Below, piece by piece: positions 46,454 to 55,887 of a DNA stretch of 64,000 bases (position 1 is its first letter; each line of letters opens with the position of its first letter). The translations under genes and the position numbers were made by a program. This DNA is from Marinithermofilum abyssi (GTDB taxonomy: Bacteria > Bacillota > Bacilli > Thermoactinomycetales > DSM-45169). Location: the NCBI RefSeq assembly GCF_014641195.1, contig NZ_BMHQ01000006.1, forward strand, positions 62,001 to 126,000, read 5' to 3'. Below the pieces are notes generated by a model. That model was not told the DNA's origin. It ran no database searches and saw nothing but the letters and a program-made list of their open reading frames with translations.

Positions 46454-47755
46454 TTACTTGGATCTGCCCGGTTGTGAGGCCTCACGTTGTCGTGCCAGTA
46501 CCTGCTCAGCTGCACTCTTCCCCGCCGTATAGCCCGTGCTGAAGGCAGCGGTGATGTTGTACCCCCCGGTATAACCGTGAATATCCAGAATCTCTCCGGC
46601 GAAGTACAACCCTTTTTTCAGTTTGGACTCCATCGTTTTCGGCACGATTTCTTTCAGATGAACACCGCCCCCGGTGACAAAGGCTTTCTCCAAAGGAAGT
46701 GTGCCGTTCACGCGGATGGGGAATGCCTTCATCAGACGGCACAGGTTGGTAAAGGCTTCTTTCGACAGGTTGGCAAAGGTGAGAGAATGATCCACCCTGG
46801 CTTTATCCAGCAAAATCGGAAGGATGCGTTCCGGAAGCAGCTGGGTCAGGGCGTTTTTGACGGTTTTTTTTCGATGGGTTTGCAGCAGGCGGAATGTTTC
46901 TTCCTCCACTTGTCCCGCATGCTTGTCCGGAAACAGATCCAATTGGATCAAGACGTGATCCGTTTGGAATTTTTGCAGGGTCTTGACGACAAATTGACTG
47001 CATCGAAGTGCGATGGGGCCAGACAATCCGAAGTGGGTAAAAAGCATATCCCCCCGATGGGTCACGAGGGTTTTCCCCTTGGGATGGATGACGCTTAACG
47101 TTACGTCCCGCAAGGAAAGGCCCTGAAGTTGCTTTTCACGAATAAAGGGTTCCTGGGATGTCAGGGGTACTTCTGTAGGAAACAGAGGAGTGATCGTGTG
47201 ACCCGCAGCTTTTGCCCAGGGATATCCGTCACCTGTGGAACCGGTATGAGGGACCGACTTTCCGCCGACGGCCACGATAACGGCCCCGGCTTTCAAGGTT
47301 TCACCCGAAGAAAGGCGTACTCCCTTCACCCGCTCTTCGTCCATGCACAAATCTTGAACCGGAGCATGGGTCCGGATCTCTACACCCTCCTCGCGAACTT
47401 TCCAGATCAACGCATCCACTACTGCTTGGGCTTTGTCCGATACAGGAAACATCCGGCCATTGTCTTCTTCTTTAAGCGGAACTCCCAGCTCTTCGAAAAA
47501 ACGGATGATGTCCCGGTTGTTGAATACGGAAAACGGACTGTAGAGAAACCGGCCGTTTCCGGGGATGTGTCGGATGACTTCTTCCGGTTCCTTATTGTTC
47601 GTCACGTTGCAGCGGCCTCCGCCGGAGATGGCCAGTTTTCTTCCTAAGCGATTTCCCTTATCCAGGAGAAGTACCCGAGCTCCGTGAAGGCCGGCGGCGG
47701 CACTGGCCATTAAGCCGGAAGGTCCACCACCCACAACGATTACATCATATGGCAT
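46454..47755 (-). CDS. HI0933-type NAD(P)/FAD flavoprotein
   Basis: A 433-residue flavoprotein of the HI0933/YhiN/BaiN family, putative oxidoreductase of unknown substrate. The N-terminal dinucleotide fold is [17 protein letters not shown], followed by the family signature [16 protein letters not shown] (about residue 38). The C-terminal FAD contact is [28 protein letters not shown] lies 7 nt before ATG 47755; an ATG 16 codons upstream is rejected. Stands alone. Confidence 0.92.
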   Translation of the reverse strand: MPYDVIVVGGGPSGLMASAAAGLHGARVLLLDKGNRLGRKLAISGGGRCNVTNNKEPEEVIRHIPGNGRFLYSPFSVFNNRDIIRFFEELGVPLKEEDNGRMFPVSDKAQAVVDALIWKVREEGVEIRTHAPVQDLCMDEERVKGVRLSSGETLKAGAVIVAVGGKSVPHTGSTGDGYPWAKAAGHTITPLFPTEVPLTSQEPFIREKQLQGLSLRDVTLSVIHPKGKTLVTHRGDMLFTHFGLSGPIALRCSQFVVKTLQKFQTDHVLIQLDLFPDKHAGQVEEETFRLLQTHRKKTVKNALTQLLPERILPILLDKARVDHSLTFANLSKEAFTNLCRLMKAFPIRVNGTLPLEKAFVTGGGVHLKEIVPKTMESKLKKGLYFAGEILDIHGYTGGYNITAAFSTGYTAGKSAAEQVLARQREASQPGRSK

Positions 47756-47842
47756 AGAATAACTCCTTTTTTGCATTGAACTCCGTGCTTTATTGTACCG
47801 CAACCAGCTGGATATAAAAAAAGGCAGCTTTGTTACACAAGG

Positions 47843-47913
47843 AGCTTGATGAAAAAGTCCGCCTCTGGGAAAGAAGAGTTTTTTACTGGATTCCGGAGGA
47901 TGGTCATCAAGCT
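47843..47913. repeat. Imperfect inverted repeat
   Basis: AGCTTGATGA (47843-47852) and TCATCAAGCT (47904-47913) are perfect complements with a 51-nt interior. It lies between two divergent genes; no T-run follows. Function unknown. Confidence 0.6.
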
Positions 47914-48008
47914 GATTTTGTTAAAGCTTCCTGAACGATTTATAGAGGATGAATCGCTGTACCGAAGGCCATACTGATTAAGAAGCATAGTTCAAGGGTG
48001 GATGGCTT

Positions 48009-49493
48009 GTGGACCAAAAGGAACGCCAAGAGTTAAAGAAGATGAAAGTGGATCGCTCCCTGCAAAAAAATATCCAGTATTTGAACCGGGTGTTGGGAGT
48101 GAAAAAGAGTTTCGATGTGATATGCCGGGAGCTGACTTACGGGGGAAAAAAATTTGCCCTGTACTTTGTGGACGGGTTTGCAAAGGATGATATTCTGAAC
48201 CGGATTATGGACCATTTGGCGGAACTGGACCGAAAGGATATTGTTCCGGATCCGGTGCAGCATTTGCTCCATACCCATATCAGTTATTTGGAAGTAGAAA
48301 CCGTCGAGGAGATGGACAAGATTGTGACGGCGGTGCTTTCCGGCCCACTTGTCCTGTTGATCGAGGGGGAAGAGCAAGCTTTGCTCATCGATGCCCGTAC
48401 CTATCCCGCCCGCAACCCGGAAGAGCCGGATAACGAACGGGTTGTACGGGGCTCTCGGGACGGCTTTGTGGAAACATTGATTTTCAATACGGCACTTACC
48501 CGCAGACGGCTGCGGGATCCTTCCCTGCGGATGGAATACCATCAAATCGGAGAACGTTCCAAGACGGATATCTGTATTTCGTATTTGGAAGATGTGGCAG
48601 ATCCGGATCTGGTGAAAGTGATTCGGGAATCGGTGGAACATGTAGAAACCGACGGGCTGCCGATGGCTGAAAAAAGCCTGGAAGAATTTCTGTTCAAGCG
48701 GCACTGGAACCCCTATCCCATGGTACGTTATACAGAACGTCCGGACGTGGCTGCGGTTCATCTGTTGGAGGGGCATGTGCTCTTGTATGTGGACACCTCT
48801 CCCAGTGTGATGATCACCCCTACCACCTTTTTTCATCATGTCCAGCATGCAGAGGAATACCGACAAAAACCAGCAGTGGGAGCCGTGCTCAGATGGGTAC
48901 GGTTTATCGCCATGTTTTCTTCGATCTTTTTGTTGCCGCTGTGGTATTTGTTCGCGATACAACCGGAAATCGTGCCGGATTTTCTACAGTTTATCGGTCC
49001 GAAAAAAGCGGGAGAAATCCCGCTGTTACTGCAATTGCTCATTGCTGAGGTGGGAATTGAGGTATTGCGGATGGCCTCCATTCACACTCCGTCTCCCCTC
49101 GCTACGGCGATGGGGCTGATTGCAGCCATCTTGTTGGGAGAAACGGCGGTGCAGGTCGGTCTTTTTACCCATGAAGTCATCCTGTATCTGTCGGCGGCAG
49201 CTATCGGAACGTTTGCTACGCCCAGTTACGAGATGGGAATGGCGAATAAACTGGTGCGGGTGGGGTTTCTGCTGTTGACCGCGGTATTTCATGCGGGCGG
49301 GCTGATCCTTGGCATGGTGATCTGGTTCATGGTGCTGGCCGCGACCCGTTCGTTGAATACGCCCTATCTCTGGCCGCTCGTTCCGTTGAATCTTAGAGCT
49401 CTTTGGGATGTACTGGTGCGCTCTCCTATGCCGCTCAAAGACAAGCGCCCCCACATCCTGTCTCCCGAAGATCCAGACCGTAGTCAAAAATAA
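48009..49493 (+). CDS. spoVAF: SpoVAF/GerA-family spore germination membrane protein
   Basis: A 494-residue GerA-type A subunit. A large N-terminal soluble domain (to about 295) shows RGSRDGFVETLIFNTALTRR and RSKTDICISYLEDVADPDLV; then five to six membrane helices. The wording of these motifs is closest, from memory, to SpoVAF, which assists germinant-receptor or SpoVA channel function in the spore inner membrane. The spoVAA-AE genes it normally accompanies are absent here, as are B and C receptor subunits. Start is GTG 48009; its ribosome site is weak (GGGTGG). Confidence 0.75.
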   Translation: MDQKERQELKKMKVDRSLQKNIQYLNRVLGVKKSFDVICRELTYGGKKFALYFVDGFAKDDILNRIMDHLAELDRKDIVPDPVQHLLHTHISYLEVETVEEMDKIVTAVLSGPLVLLIEGEEQALLIDARTYPARNPEEPDNERVVRGSRDGFVETLIFNTALTRRRLRDPSLRMEYHQIGERSKTDICISYLEDVADPDLVKVIRESVEHVETDGLPMAEKSLEEFLFKRHWNPYPMVRYTERPDVAAVHLLEGHVLLYVDTSPSVMITPTTFFHHVQHAEEYRQKPAVGAVLRWVRFIAMFSSIFLLPLWYLFAIQPEIVPDFLQFIGPKKAGEIPLLLQLLIAEVGIEVLRMASIHTPSPLATAMGLIAAILLGETAVQVGLFTHEVILYLSAAAIGTFATPSYEMGMANKLVRVGFLLLTAVFHAGGLILGMVIWFMVLAATRSLNTPYLWPLVPLNLRALWDVLVRSPMPLKDKRPHILSPEDPDRSQK

Positions 49494-49694
49494 GAAGCAG
49501 ATAGCTCCCCTTCCTGCAAGCAGTGAGTCGAAAAAGGCCGTTTAATGTCAAAAGCGGAGAACTAGTCCTTTATAGATAGATAGAAGGGGGCTTTCTATTG
49601 CTTTTTGCTCTACAGGCAAACGAATGATGATTCAAAAACAATGAAAAGTTCGGTAAAATAGAGGAAACCAATATTGCTCTTGGTCCGTTTGCCA

Positions 49695-49714
49695 ATGAAT
49701 GATTACTCATTCAT
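49695..49714 (+). promoter_or_regulatory. FadR operator of lcfA
   Basis: Perfect palindrome ATGAATGATTACTCATTCAT, matching the B. subtilis FadR box. A possible promoter (TTCAAA 49631, TAAAAT 49654) lies upstream. Confidence 0.85.
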
Positions 49715-49730
49715 GGATAGGAGGGATATC

Positions 49731-51437
49731 ATGACGGAAAAAGAAAAAATATGGTTGCGGCAATATCCGAAAGCGGTTCCAGCGAACCTGGATTATCCTG
49801 ACAAGCCACTCACCGACTTTTTGGCAAGGTCTGCCGCCGATTTTCCGGACAAAGAAGCGATTATCTTTATGGGCAAACGGATAACATTCCGCGAGCTGTT
49901 GGAGGAAGTCTGCCGCTGTGCCAATATGTTCAAGGATTTGGGAATCAAACAGGGAGACCGTGTTTCGGTGATGCTTCCCAACTGCCCTCAAGCTGTTATC
50001 GCCTACTACGCAGCCTTGTGGGTTGGAGCGATCGTGGTGCAAACGAACCCGATGTATGTAGAGCGGGAATTGGAACATCAGTTGGTGGATTCCAAAGCGG
50101 AAACCATTGTCTGTTTGGACATGGTCTATCCCAAAGTGGCCAAAGTGAAAGATCGGACCCAGTTAAAACGGGTGATTGTGACCAGTATCAAAGATTATCT
50201 GCCTTTTCCAAAGAATTGGCTTTATCCATTAAAATTGATGAAAGACGGAATCAAGGTGCAGATTCCCTATGATACAGGGGAAGTGCACCGTTTTTCCAGT
50301 CTGTTGAAGAAAGCGCTTCCGACCCCGGTGGATTCCCCGGTGAAATCCATGGACGATGTGGCGTTGCTGCAATACACGGGGGGAACCACTGGGCTGGCCA
50401 AAGCGGCGATGTTGACCCACCGCAACTTGGTCGCCAATGTCGTTCAATGCAGTGCTTGGATGTACAAAAGCGAGCGTGGGCAGGAGAAGATGTTGGGAAT
50501 TGTGCCGTTTTTTCATGTCTACGGCATGACAACGGTGATGAACTATGCCATCTACCAAGCGGCTACGATGGTGTTATTGCCCCGGTTTGAACCGGAGGAT
50601 GTGCTGAAGACGATCAGCCGGGAGAGGCCGACATTGTTTCCCGGAGCCCCCACCATCTATATCGGGCTGTTAAACCATCCCAATTTGGAGCGATATGATT
50701 TGTCCTCCATCAAAACCTGTCTCAGCGGATCGGCCCCCCTGCCTTTGATGGTACAGGAGAAGTTTGAGCAGGTAAGCGGAGGGCGATTGGTGGAAGGGTA
50801 CGGGCTGACAGAATCTTCTCCGGTTACCCATGCCAACCCGATCTGGGAACGCCGAAAAAACGGAAGTATTGGATTGCCTTGGCCGGATACGGATTGCCGA
50901 ATTGTCGATCCAGCGACCGGAGAAGAGCTTCCCCCGGGTGAAGTTGGGGAGATCCAGGTGCGGGGACCTCAAGTGATGAAAGGATACTGGAATCGGGAGG
51001 AAGAAACGGCTCAGGTATTGCGGGACGGTTGGTTGAGCACGGGGGACATCGGAACCATGGATGATGAGGGATACTTTTACATTATGGACCGGAAAAAGGA
51101 CATGATTATCGCCAGCGGATACAACATTTACCCTCGGGAAGTAGAGGAAGTGTTGTATCAGCATCCTGCCGTGAAAGAAGCAGCTGTAATCGGTGTTCCC
51201 GATCCCTACCGCGGCGAGACGGTGAAAGCGTTCATCGTGTTGAAACAAGGGGAAGAAGTCGGCGAAGCGGACATGAACACCTATTGCCGGGAAAAACTGG
51301 CCAGTTATAAGGTGCCCCGCTTGTATGAATTCCGGGAGGAACTGCCGAAAACCACCGTGGGCAAAATTTTGCGCCGTGTGTTGGCAGATGAAGAACGGAA
51401 AAAGGCGGCACATTCCAATACCAAAAACGGATCATAA
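49731..51437 (+). CDS. lcfA: Long-chain fatty-acid-CoA ligase
   Basis: A 568-residue acyl-adenylate-forming enzyme that activates fatty acids for beta-oxidation. The AMP/P-loop motif LLQYTGGTTGLAKAAMLTHR, the YGLTESSP motif and the C-terminal hinge region STGDIGTMDDEGYFYIMDRK are intact, with the catalytic lysine in PKTTVGKILRR. AGGAGGG precedes ATG 49731; an upstream start in frame overlaps the FadR site and is rejected. Gene order with fadR, etfB, etfA matches B. subtilis. Confidence 0.96.
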   Translation: MTEKEKIWLRQYPKAVPANLDYPDKPLTDFLARSAADFPDKEAIIFMGKRITFRELLEEVCRCANMFKDLGIKQGDRVSVMLPNCPQAVIAYYAALWVGAIVVQTNPMYVERELEHQLVDSKAETIVCLDMVYPKVAKVKDRTQLKRVIVTSIKDYLPFPKNWLYPLKLMKDGIKVQIPYDTGEVHRFSSLLKKALPTPVDSPVKSMDDVALLQYTGGTTGLAKAAMLTHRNLVANVVQCSAWMYKSERGQEKMLGIVPFFHVYGMTTVMNYAIYQAATMVLLPRFEPEDVLKTISRERPTLFPGAPTIYIGLLNHPNLERYDLSSIKTCLSGSAPLPLMVQEKFEQVSGGRLVEGYGLTESSPVTHANPIWERRKNGSIGLPWPDTDCRIVDPATGEELPPGEVGEIQVRGPQVMKGYWNREEETAQVLRDGWLSTGDIGTMDDEGYFYIMDRKKDMIIASGYNIYPREVEEVLYQHPAVKEAAVIGVPDPYRGETVKAFIVLKQGEEVGEADMNTYCREKLASYKVPRLYEFREELPKTTVGKILRRVLADEERKKAAHSNTKNGS

Positions 51438-51444
51438 ATAAAGG

Positions 51445-51536
51445 TTGCTGACAAGTTCCAGACTTGAATGAAGAATCGCCCCTCTGCCAAGAGTGATAGA
51501 TCCAGCGACAAAACATGGGACGAGCCAAGCAACGAA
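51445..51536 (+). repeat. Dispersed structured repeat, truncated copy E
   Basis: Begins TTGCTGACAAG just after the lcfA stop and includes CTCTGCCAAGAG, matching TTTCTGCCAAGAG of copy D. The rest is diverged or missing, with ACGAGCC at about 51520. Confidence 0.45.
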
Positions 51537-51695
51537 CCCTAGTACAAACGGGGAGAAAAGCGATGTGACATGTGCTTGCGGCGAGCCGAATTTTCTTTGG
51601 AATTCGGCAGGAAACAACCTCGGGGACGGGACGATTCCTGGTATAATACAAAAGGAAAATGGTTCGCTTCCCCTTCGGGTTATTCCCGCAAAAAG
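51537..51695. other. Intergenic region before fadR
   Basis: No gene. It contains a hairpin GCCGAATT / AATTCGGC (about 51592-51612) without a T-run. Confidence 0.4.
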
Positions 51696-51725
51696 TTGAC
51701 AGCTTCCGTCTAAACATCATACACT
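51696..51725 (+). promoter_or_regulatory. fadR-etfBA promoter
   Basis: TTGACA at 51696-51701, TACACT at 51720-51725, spacer 18, immediately followed by the FadR operator. Confidence 0.65.
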
Positions 51726-51730
51726 AGATA

Positions 51731-51750
51731 TTGAATGAATGGTCATTCAA
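51731..51750 (+). promoter_or_regulatory. FadR operator of fadR
   Basis: TTGAATGAATGGTCATTCAA, palindromic arms TGAATGA / TCATTCA as in the lcfA operator; placed at the transcription start, suggesting autorepression. Confidence 0.8.
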
Positions 51751-51787
51751 TAGAGGATCTAATCTTGGACAGAAAGGGACACACATC

Positions 51788-52372
51788 ATGGCCAAACGAA
51801 CAGGGGAAAAGTATCAAGCTATCATTGATGCTGCTGTTCGGGTGATTGCCGAATACGGATATCATCATGCGCAGGTTTCCAAAATCGCCCGCGAAGCAAA
51901 AGTGGCCGACGGGACGATATACCTTTATTTCGAAAATAAAGATGATGTTCTCATCTCCTTGTTTAACGAGAAGATGGGCAATTTCATCCGAGATGTGAAA
52001 ACGACTCTCGCCAACATCGCTTCTCCGGCGGAACAGTTAAAAGAGCTGATCCGTCTGCATTTTGAATATCTGGAAAAAGACCATCAGCTGGCGATTGTAA
52101 CCCAGATTGAGCTGCGTCAATCCAATCCGGAAGTCCGGCAGCAAATCGGGATTATCCTGAAAAAGTATTTGGATGTGATCGATTCCGTTGTGCAAAAGGG
52201 TATCGAGGAAGGTATCTTTCGCCCGGATATTGATATCCGGACTGCTCGCCGCATGATTTTCGGGACGATCGATGAGACGGTTACTTCCTGGATCATGAAA
52301 GATTGCAAGTACAGTCTGATGGAACAGGCGGAGGCGATTCACCAATTGTTTTTACGAGGCATTGCCCGGTGA
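51788..52372 (+). CDS. fadR: TetR-family fatty-acid regulator FadR
   Basis: A 194-residue TetR regulator. The N-terminal helix-turn-helix is in AAVRVIAEYGYHHAQVSKIA and EAKVADGTIYLYFENKDDVL; the C-terminal part is the ligand domain. In B. subtilis FadR represses beta-oxidation genes and is released by long-chain acyl-CoA; both operators here match its site. ATG 51788 is preferred; a TTG at 51731 lies in the operator. etfB begins 63 nt downstream, probably on the same transcript. Confidence 0.93.
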   Translation: MAKRTGEKYQAIIDAAVRVIAEYGYHHAQVSKIAREAKVADGTIYLYFENKDDVLISLFNEKMGNFIRDVKTTLANIASPAEQLKELIRLHFEYLEKDHQLAIVTQIELRQSNPEVRQQIGIILKKYLDVIDSVVQKGIEEGIFRPDIDIRTARRMIFGTIDETVTSWIMKDCKYSLMEQAEAIHQLFLRGIAR

Positions 52373-52435
52373 CGGGCTTGCCTTTTACAACTTCATACAT
52401 GACCTGATTACAGGAATAAAAGGAGGAACCGGCAT

Positions 52436-53206
52436 ATGAACATTTTGGTGTGCCTCAAACAAACCTTCGACACCGAGGAGCGCATCGTGATCGAGGATGG
52501 GCAAATCAGTGAAGAGGGTGTTGAATTTGTGATCAACCCCTACGACGAGTATGCCGTAGAGGAAGCCATCAAACTGAAAGAAGAGCATGGAGGAGAAGTG
52601 ACGGTGATCACGATCGGTCCCGACCGGGCGGAACAAGCCCTGCGTACGGCCATGGCGATGGGGGCAGACAAAGGAATTATCGTGGACGATGAAGATTTGG
52701 AATCTGCTGACGAATTCACGATTGCCGAAGTTTTGGCCGCAGTGATCAAGGACCTGGATTATGACATCATCCTGGGCGGATATATGGCGGTAGATGACGG
52801 GTCGGCTCAAGTAGGTCCCCGTTTGGCAGAATTATTGGATATTCCGCACATTTCCACCATCACCAAACTGACGATTGACGGCGATACCGTTGAGGTGGAA
52901 AAAGATGTGGAAGGCGATGTGGAGTACATTCAATCCAAACTGCCGATTCTGGTGACGGCGCAGCAAGGATTGAACGAACCCCGCTATCCCTCGTTGCCGG
53001 GAATCATGAAGGCCAAGAAGAAGCCGTTGGAGCGATTGGACATCGACGACCTGGATCTCGATGAAGATGAAGTGGCTGCCAAGACAGAAACGCTGGAAGT
53101 CTTCCTGCCGCCGGAGAAAGAAGCGGGCAAGGTCTTGGAAGGCGACTTGGAAGATCAGGTAAAAGAATTGGTCGATCTGCTCCGAAACGAAGCCAAAGTG
53201 GTCTGA
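52436..53206 (+). CDS. etfB: Electron-transfer flavoprotein beta subunit
   Basis: A 256-residue ETF subunit binding AMP, which with EtfA accepts electrons from acyl-CoA dehydrogenases. N-terminal ILVCLKQTFDTEERIVIE and the NPYDEYAVEEAIKLKEE segment are typical; the signature GYMAVDDGSAQVGPRLAELL is present. AAAGGAGG precedes ATG 52436. In B. subtilis fadB (enoyl-CoA hydratase) lies between fadR and etfB; it is missing here. Confidence 0.97.
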   Translation: MNILVCLKQTFDTEERIVIEDGQISEEGVEFVINPYDEYAVEEAIKLKEEHGGEVTVITIGPDRAEQALRTAMAMGADKGIIVDDEDLESADEFTIAEVLAAVIKDLDYDIILGGYMAVDDGSAQVGPRLAELLDIPHISTITKLTIDGDTVEVEKDVEGDVEYIQSKLPILVTAQQGLNEPRYPSLPGIMKAKKKPLERLDIDDLDLDEDEVAAKTETLEVFLPPEKEAGKVLEGDLEDQVKELVDLLRNEAKVV

Positions 53207-53238
53207 AGACGAGAGAGTGAACAAGGGGGAGAACCATC

Positions 53239-54222
53239 ATGAGCAAAAATGTGCTGGTACTGGCGGACGTACGAGACGGAGAACTGCGCAACGTATCCTT
53301 TGAATGTCTGGCAGCGGCGCGCCGGGTGGCAGACGGGGGAATGGTGACGGCGGTGGTTCTGGGAAGCAAAGCCGCGGGGTTAGCGGAACCGCTGGGGCAT
53401 CACGGTGCGGACAAAGTGATTGTTGTTCCGGGAGAACATTTGGACCAGTACACAACCGATGCCTATTTCCAAGCCTATAAAAAAGTGATTGAAACGGTAA
53501 ATCCAGATGTGATCTTTACCGGACACACCGCGGTGGGACGGGATGTGAGTCCCCGATTGGCGGCCCGTTTGCAGATCGGTTTGGTTTCGGATTGCACCGA
53601 TGTACAGCTGACAGATGGTAAGGTGGTCTTTACCCGACCGATCTATGCGGGGAAAGCCTTTGTCAAAAAAGTAGTCAAAGAAGGATTGATCTTTGCCACG
53701 CTTCGGCCGAACAATATTCCCGCAGATGAAAGCGATACCAGCCGCAGTGCCGAGGTTGAAGAGCTCCATGTGGAAATCCCGGCGGACTCTCTGCGCACAC
53801 TGGTGAAGGACGTGGTGCGCAAGACTGCAGAGGGTGTGGACCTTTCTGAAGCTCGGGTGATCATTTCCGGGGGCCGTGGGGTGAAAAGTGAGGACGGCTT
53901 TAAACCGCTGCAGGAGTTGGCAAATGTCCTGGGCGGAGCCGTGGGTGCATCCCGGGGAGCCTGTGATGCGGGCTATTGCGACTATGCCTTACAAATCGGC
54001 CAAACGGGGAAAGTAGTGACCCCGGATTTGTACATCGCTTGCGGTATCTCCGGTGCCATTCAGCATTTGGCGGGGATGTCCAACTCCAAGGTGATCGTAG
54101 CCATCAACAAAGATCCCGAGGCCAACATTTTCACCGTGGCCGACTATGGCATTGTGGGCGACTTGTTTGATGTGGTGCCGCTGTTGACGGAGGAATTCAA
54201 AAAAGTACTGGCCAACAAGTAA
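53239..54222 (+). CDS. etfA: Electron-transfer flavoprotein alpha subunit
   Basis: A 327-residue FAD-binding ETF subunit. The C-terminal FAD domain is clear: ISGGRGVKSEDGFKPL, VGASRGACDAGY, QIGQTGKVVTPDLYIACGIS and AIQHLAGMSNSK. It follows etfB by 32 nt with GGGGGAG before the start. Terminator at 54243. Confidence 0.97.
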   Translation: MSKNVLVLADVRDGELRNVSFECLAAARRVADGGMVTAVVLGSKAAGLAEPLGHHGADKVIVVPGEHLDQYTTDAYFQAYKKVIETVNPDVIFTGHTAVGRDVSPRLAARLQIGLVSDCTDVQLTDGKVVFTRPIYAGKAFVKKVVKEGLIFATLRPNNIPADESDTSRSAEVEELHVEIPADSLRTLVKDVVRKTAEGVDLSEARVIISGGRGVKSEDGFKPLQELANVLGGAVGASRGACDAGYCDYALQIGQTGKVVTPDLYIACGISGAIQHLAGMSNSKVIVAINKDPEANIFTVADYGIVGDLFDVVPLLTEEFKKVLANK

Positions 54223-54242
54223 CTAACGTCTTCCCATGGCAA

Positions 54243-54276
54243 AAAAGGGCGGCAATGAAAGAAATGCCGCCCTTTT
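54243..54276 (+). terminator. etfA terminator
   Basis: AAAAGGGCGGCA / TGCCGCCCTTTT perfect stem; usable in both directions. Confidence 0.9.
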
Positions 54277-54331
54277 CGGCGTCTATATACCCTCAGGGGT
54301 ATAAAACGACTTATTTCGGTAGCCGAAACGC

Positions 54332-54361
54332 TTGGAACTTTTTCGGTGTGAGTGGTATACT
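54332..54361 (+). promoter_or_regulatory. trxA promoter
   Basis: TTGGAA at 54332-54337, TATACT at 54356-54361, spacer 18. Confidence 0.6.
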
Positions 54362-54402
54362 GTGTGTGTGACATTTGGAGATATTGAAGGAGGAAGAAGC
54401 GT

Positions 54403-54717
54403 ATGGCCATCCAAAATGTAACCGACCAGACCTTTGACAAAGCAGTCTCCGAAAATCTGGTCTTGGTCGATTTTTGGGCTCCATGGTGCGGACCGTGTAA
54501 AATGATCGCTCCGGTGCTCGATGAAATAGATCAAGAAGTCGGGGATAAAGTGACCATCGCCAAGGTGAACGTGGACGAAAACCCGGACACCGCCGGCCGT
54601 TACGGCGTGATGAGCATTCCGACGCTGATGATCTTCAAAAACGGTGAAATGGTTGATAAACTCCACGGATTCCAGCCCAAGGAACAACTGATGGAGTGGC
54701 TGAACCAACACATGTAA
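54403..54717 (+). CDS. trxA: Thioredoxin
   Basis: A 104-residue cytoplasmic dithiol reductant. Active site WCGPC with cysteines 29 and 32, cis-Pro region MSIPTLMIF and the buried Asp23 (VDFWAPW). AGGAGGA precedes ATG 54403. It has its own promoter and terminator. As a thiol reductant it is a possible electron donor to the selenoprotein at 46 kb, though that is only a guess. Confidence 0.97.
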   Translation: MAIQNVTDQTFDKAVSENLVLVDFWAPWCGPCKMIAPVLDEIDQEVGDKVTIAKVNVDENPDTAGRYGVMSIPTLMIFKNGEMVDKLHGFQPKEQLMEWLNQHM

Positions 54718-54723
54718 TCGTAC

Positions 54724-54757
54724 AAAAAAAGAGATGCCCATGCAGCATCTCTTTTTT
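54724..54757. terminator. trxA terminator
   Basis: GAGATGC / GCATCTC stem with A7 before and T6 after; serves the convergent membrane-protein gene as well. Confidence 0.9.
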
Positions 54758-54769
54758 CATTAGATGGGT

Positions 54770-55735
54770 TCAATTCCAGTGCGGATCCTGCGGGAATTGA
54801 GGATAAGCACCCTTTGCCTGGTTGGATGGGGGGATGTCCTTTGCATCTGCATCCGGAAACAAAACCGGGCGTAAGTACCATTTATACCGCAAGAACTGGA
54901 TCAGCAAGTTAGCTGCGGTTACGTAGAAAATAGCCAGGAAAAAGGCCAATGTAGTGATCAGCTGCAGGGAGGCGCCTAATGCTCCTGGTTTGTCACTGGC
55001 GAAATCCGGTACCAGAATGGTGATCATTCCGCCGATGAGGAAGCTGACCGCAATAAAGCCGAAAAAGATAAGCAGATTGTACAACAGGGTCATAAACACG
55101 GTCCCGAAACGGCGGAAAACCAGTTTATGAGACAAAAGAATCGATCGAAACGCTCCTACATTATCCGTTACCATGATCACCGGAGAGTACATGGTAAAGA
55201 AGGCATAAATCAGCAACAGCACGTAAGTGCCAATCAGAAAAACAATGCCAAGCGTCGTGTCCGGGTTTTGTTCGATCAATACCAATCCGATGACAGCCGG
55301 GATAAACGTCGGAAGGGCGAACAGGGCAACGAGGAGATGCCACCAAAAAGCCCGGAGCCAAAAGCGGAACCCTTGGGTAAAGAAGGTTGTAAACCTTGTT
55401 CGGTTATCAAAGACCGTCTCTCTAACCATCCCGTACATACCTGCATAATAAAAGGCTGACGGCATCATCATGACGATGAAATAAACGATGAACAGCAACA
55501 CGAGAGCGACAATAATAGCCACTCCGGAATCGGCCAAACTGTTCATTGCTGCTTCCGGATCCGCCTGAGTCAGAGCCAATCCCAATCCGCCAAATGCTCC
55601 CAGCAATACTCCTGCGATGACAAACAGGAGATAGATGACGATTGAAATAGCAATGTGAATTAAGACCCCTAGTAAAAACGTCCCCCATAACTTTAGACCG
55701 TGACGGGAGAAGAGCAGATTAAAAAAGGTCCCCAT
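54770..55735 (-). CDS. Polytopic membrane protein, paralogue 1
   Basis: A 321-residue protein with about six hydrophobic helices and a soluble C-terminal tail rich in Pro/Asp. The start MGTFFNLLFSRHGLKLWGTF resembles that of the next gene upstream (FRLLKRHGIKLWFTN), and both share the layout of the glycerophosphodiester phosphodiesterase-type or DUF975-like membrane domain. GGAGG is 7 nt before the ATG. Function unknown. Confidence 0.8.
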   Translation of the reverse strand: MGTFFNLLFSRHGLKLWGTFLLGVLIHIAISIVIYLLFVIAGVLLGAFGGLGLALTQADPEAAMNSLADSGVAIIVALVLLFIVYFIVMMMPSAFYYAGMYGMVRETVFDNRTRFTTFFTQGFRFWLRAFWWHLLVALFALPTFIPAVIGLVLIEQNPDTTLGIVFLIGTYVLLLIYAFFTMYSPVIMVTDNVGAFRSILLSHKLVFRRFGTVFMTLLYNLLIFFGFIAVSFLIGGMITILVPDFASDKPGALGASLQLITTLAFFLAIFYVTAANLLIQFLRYKWYLRPVLFPDADAKDIPPSNQAKGAYPQFPQDPHWN

Positions 55736-55887
55736 CCAACAGCCTCCTTATCACATAATTTCTTACACTTCTACTACTATATAAGAAAATGATGCAAAAT
55801 GGGCGGAGAATGACAAGATTTCCGCCGAAAGCATTAGAAAAGCACAGGTCATTGGAATGACCTGTGCTTATATGATAGATCTTTTGT

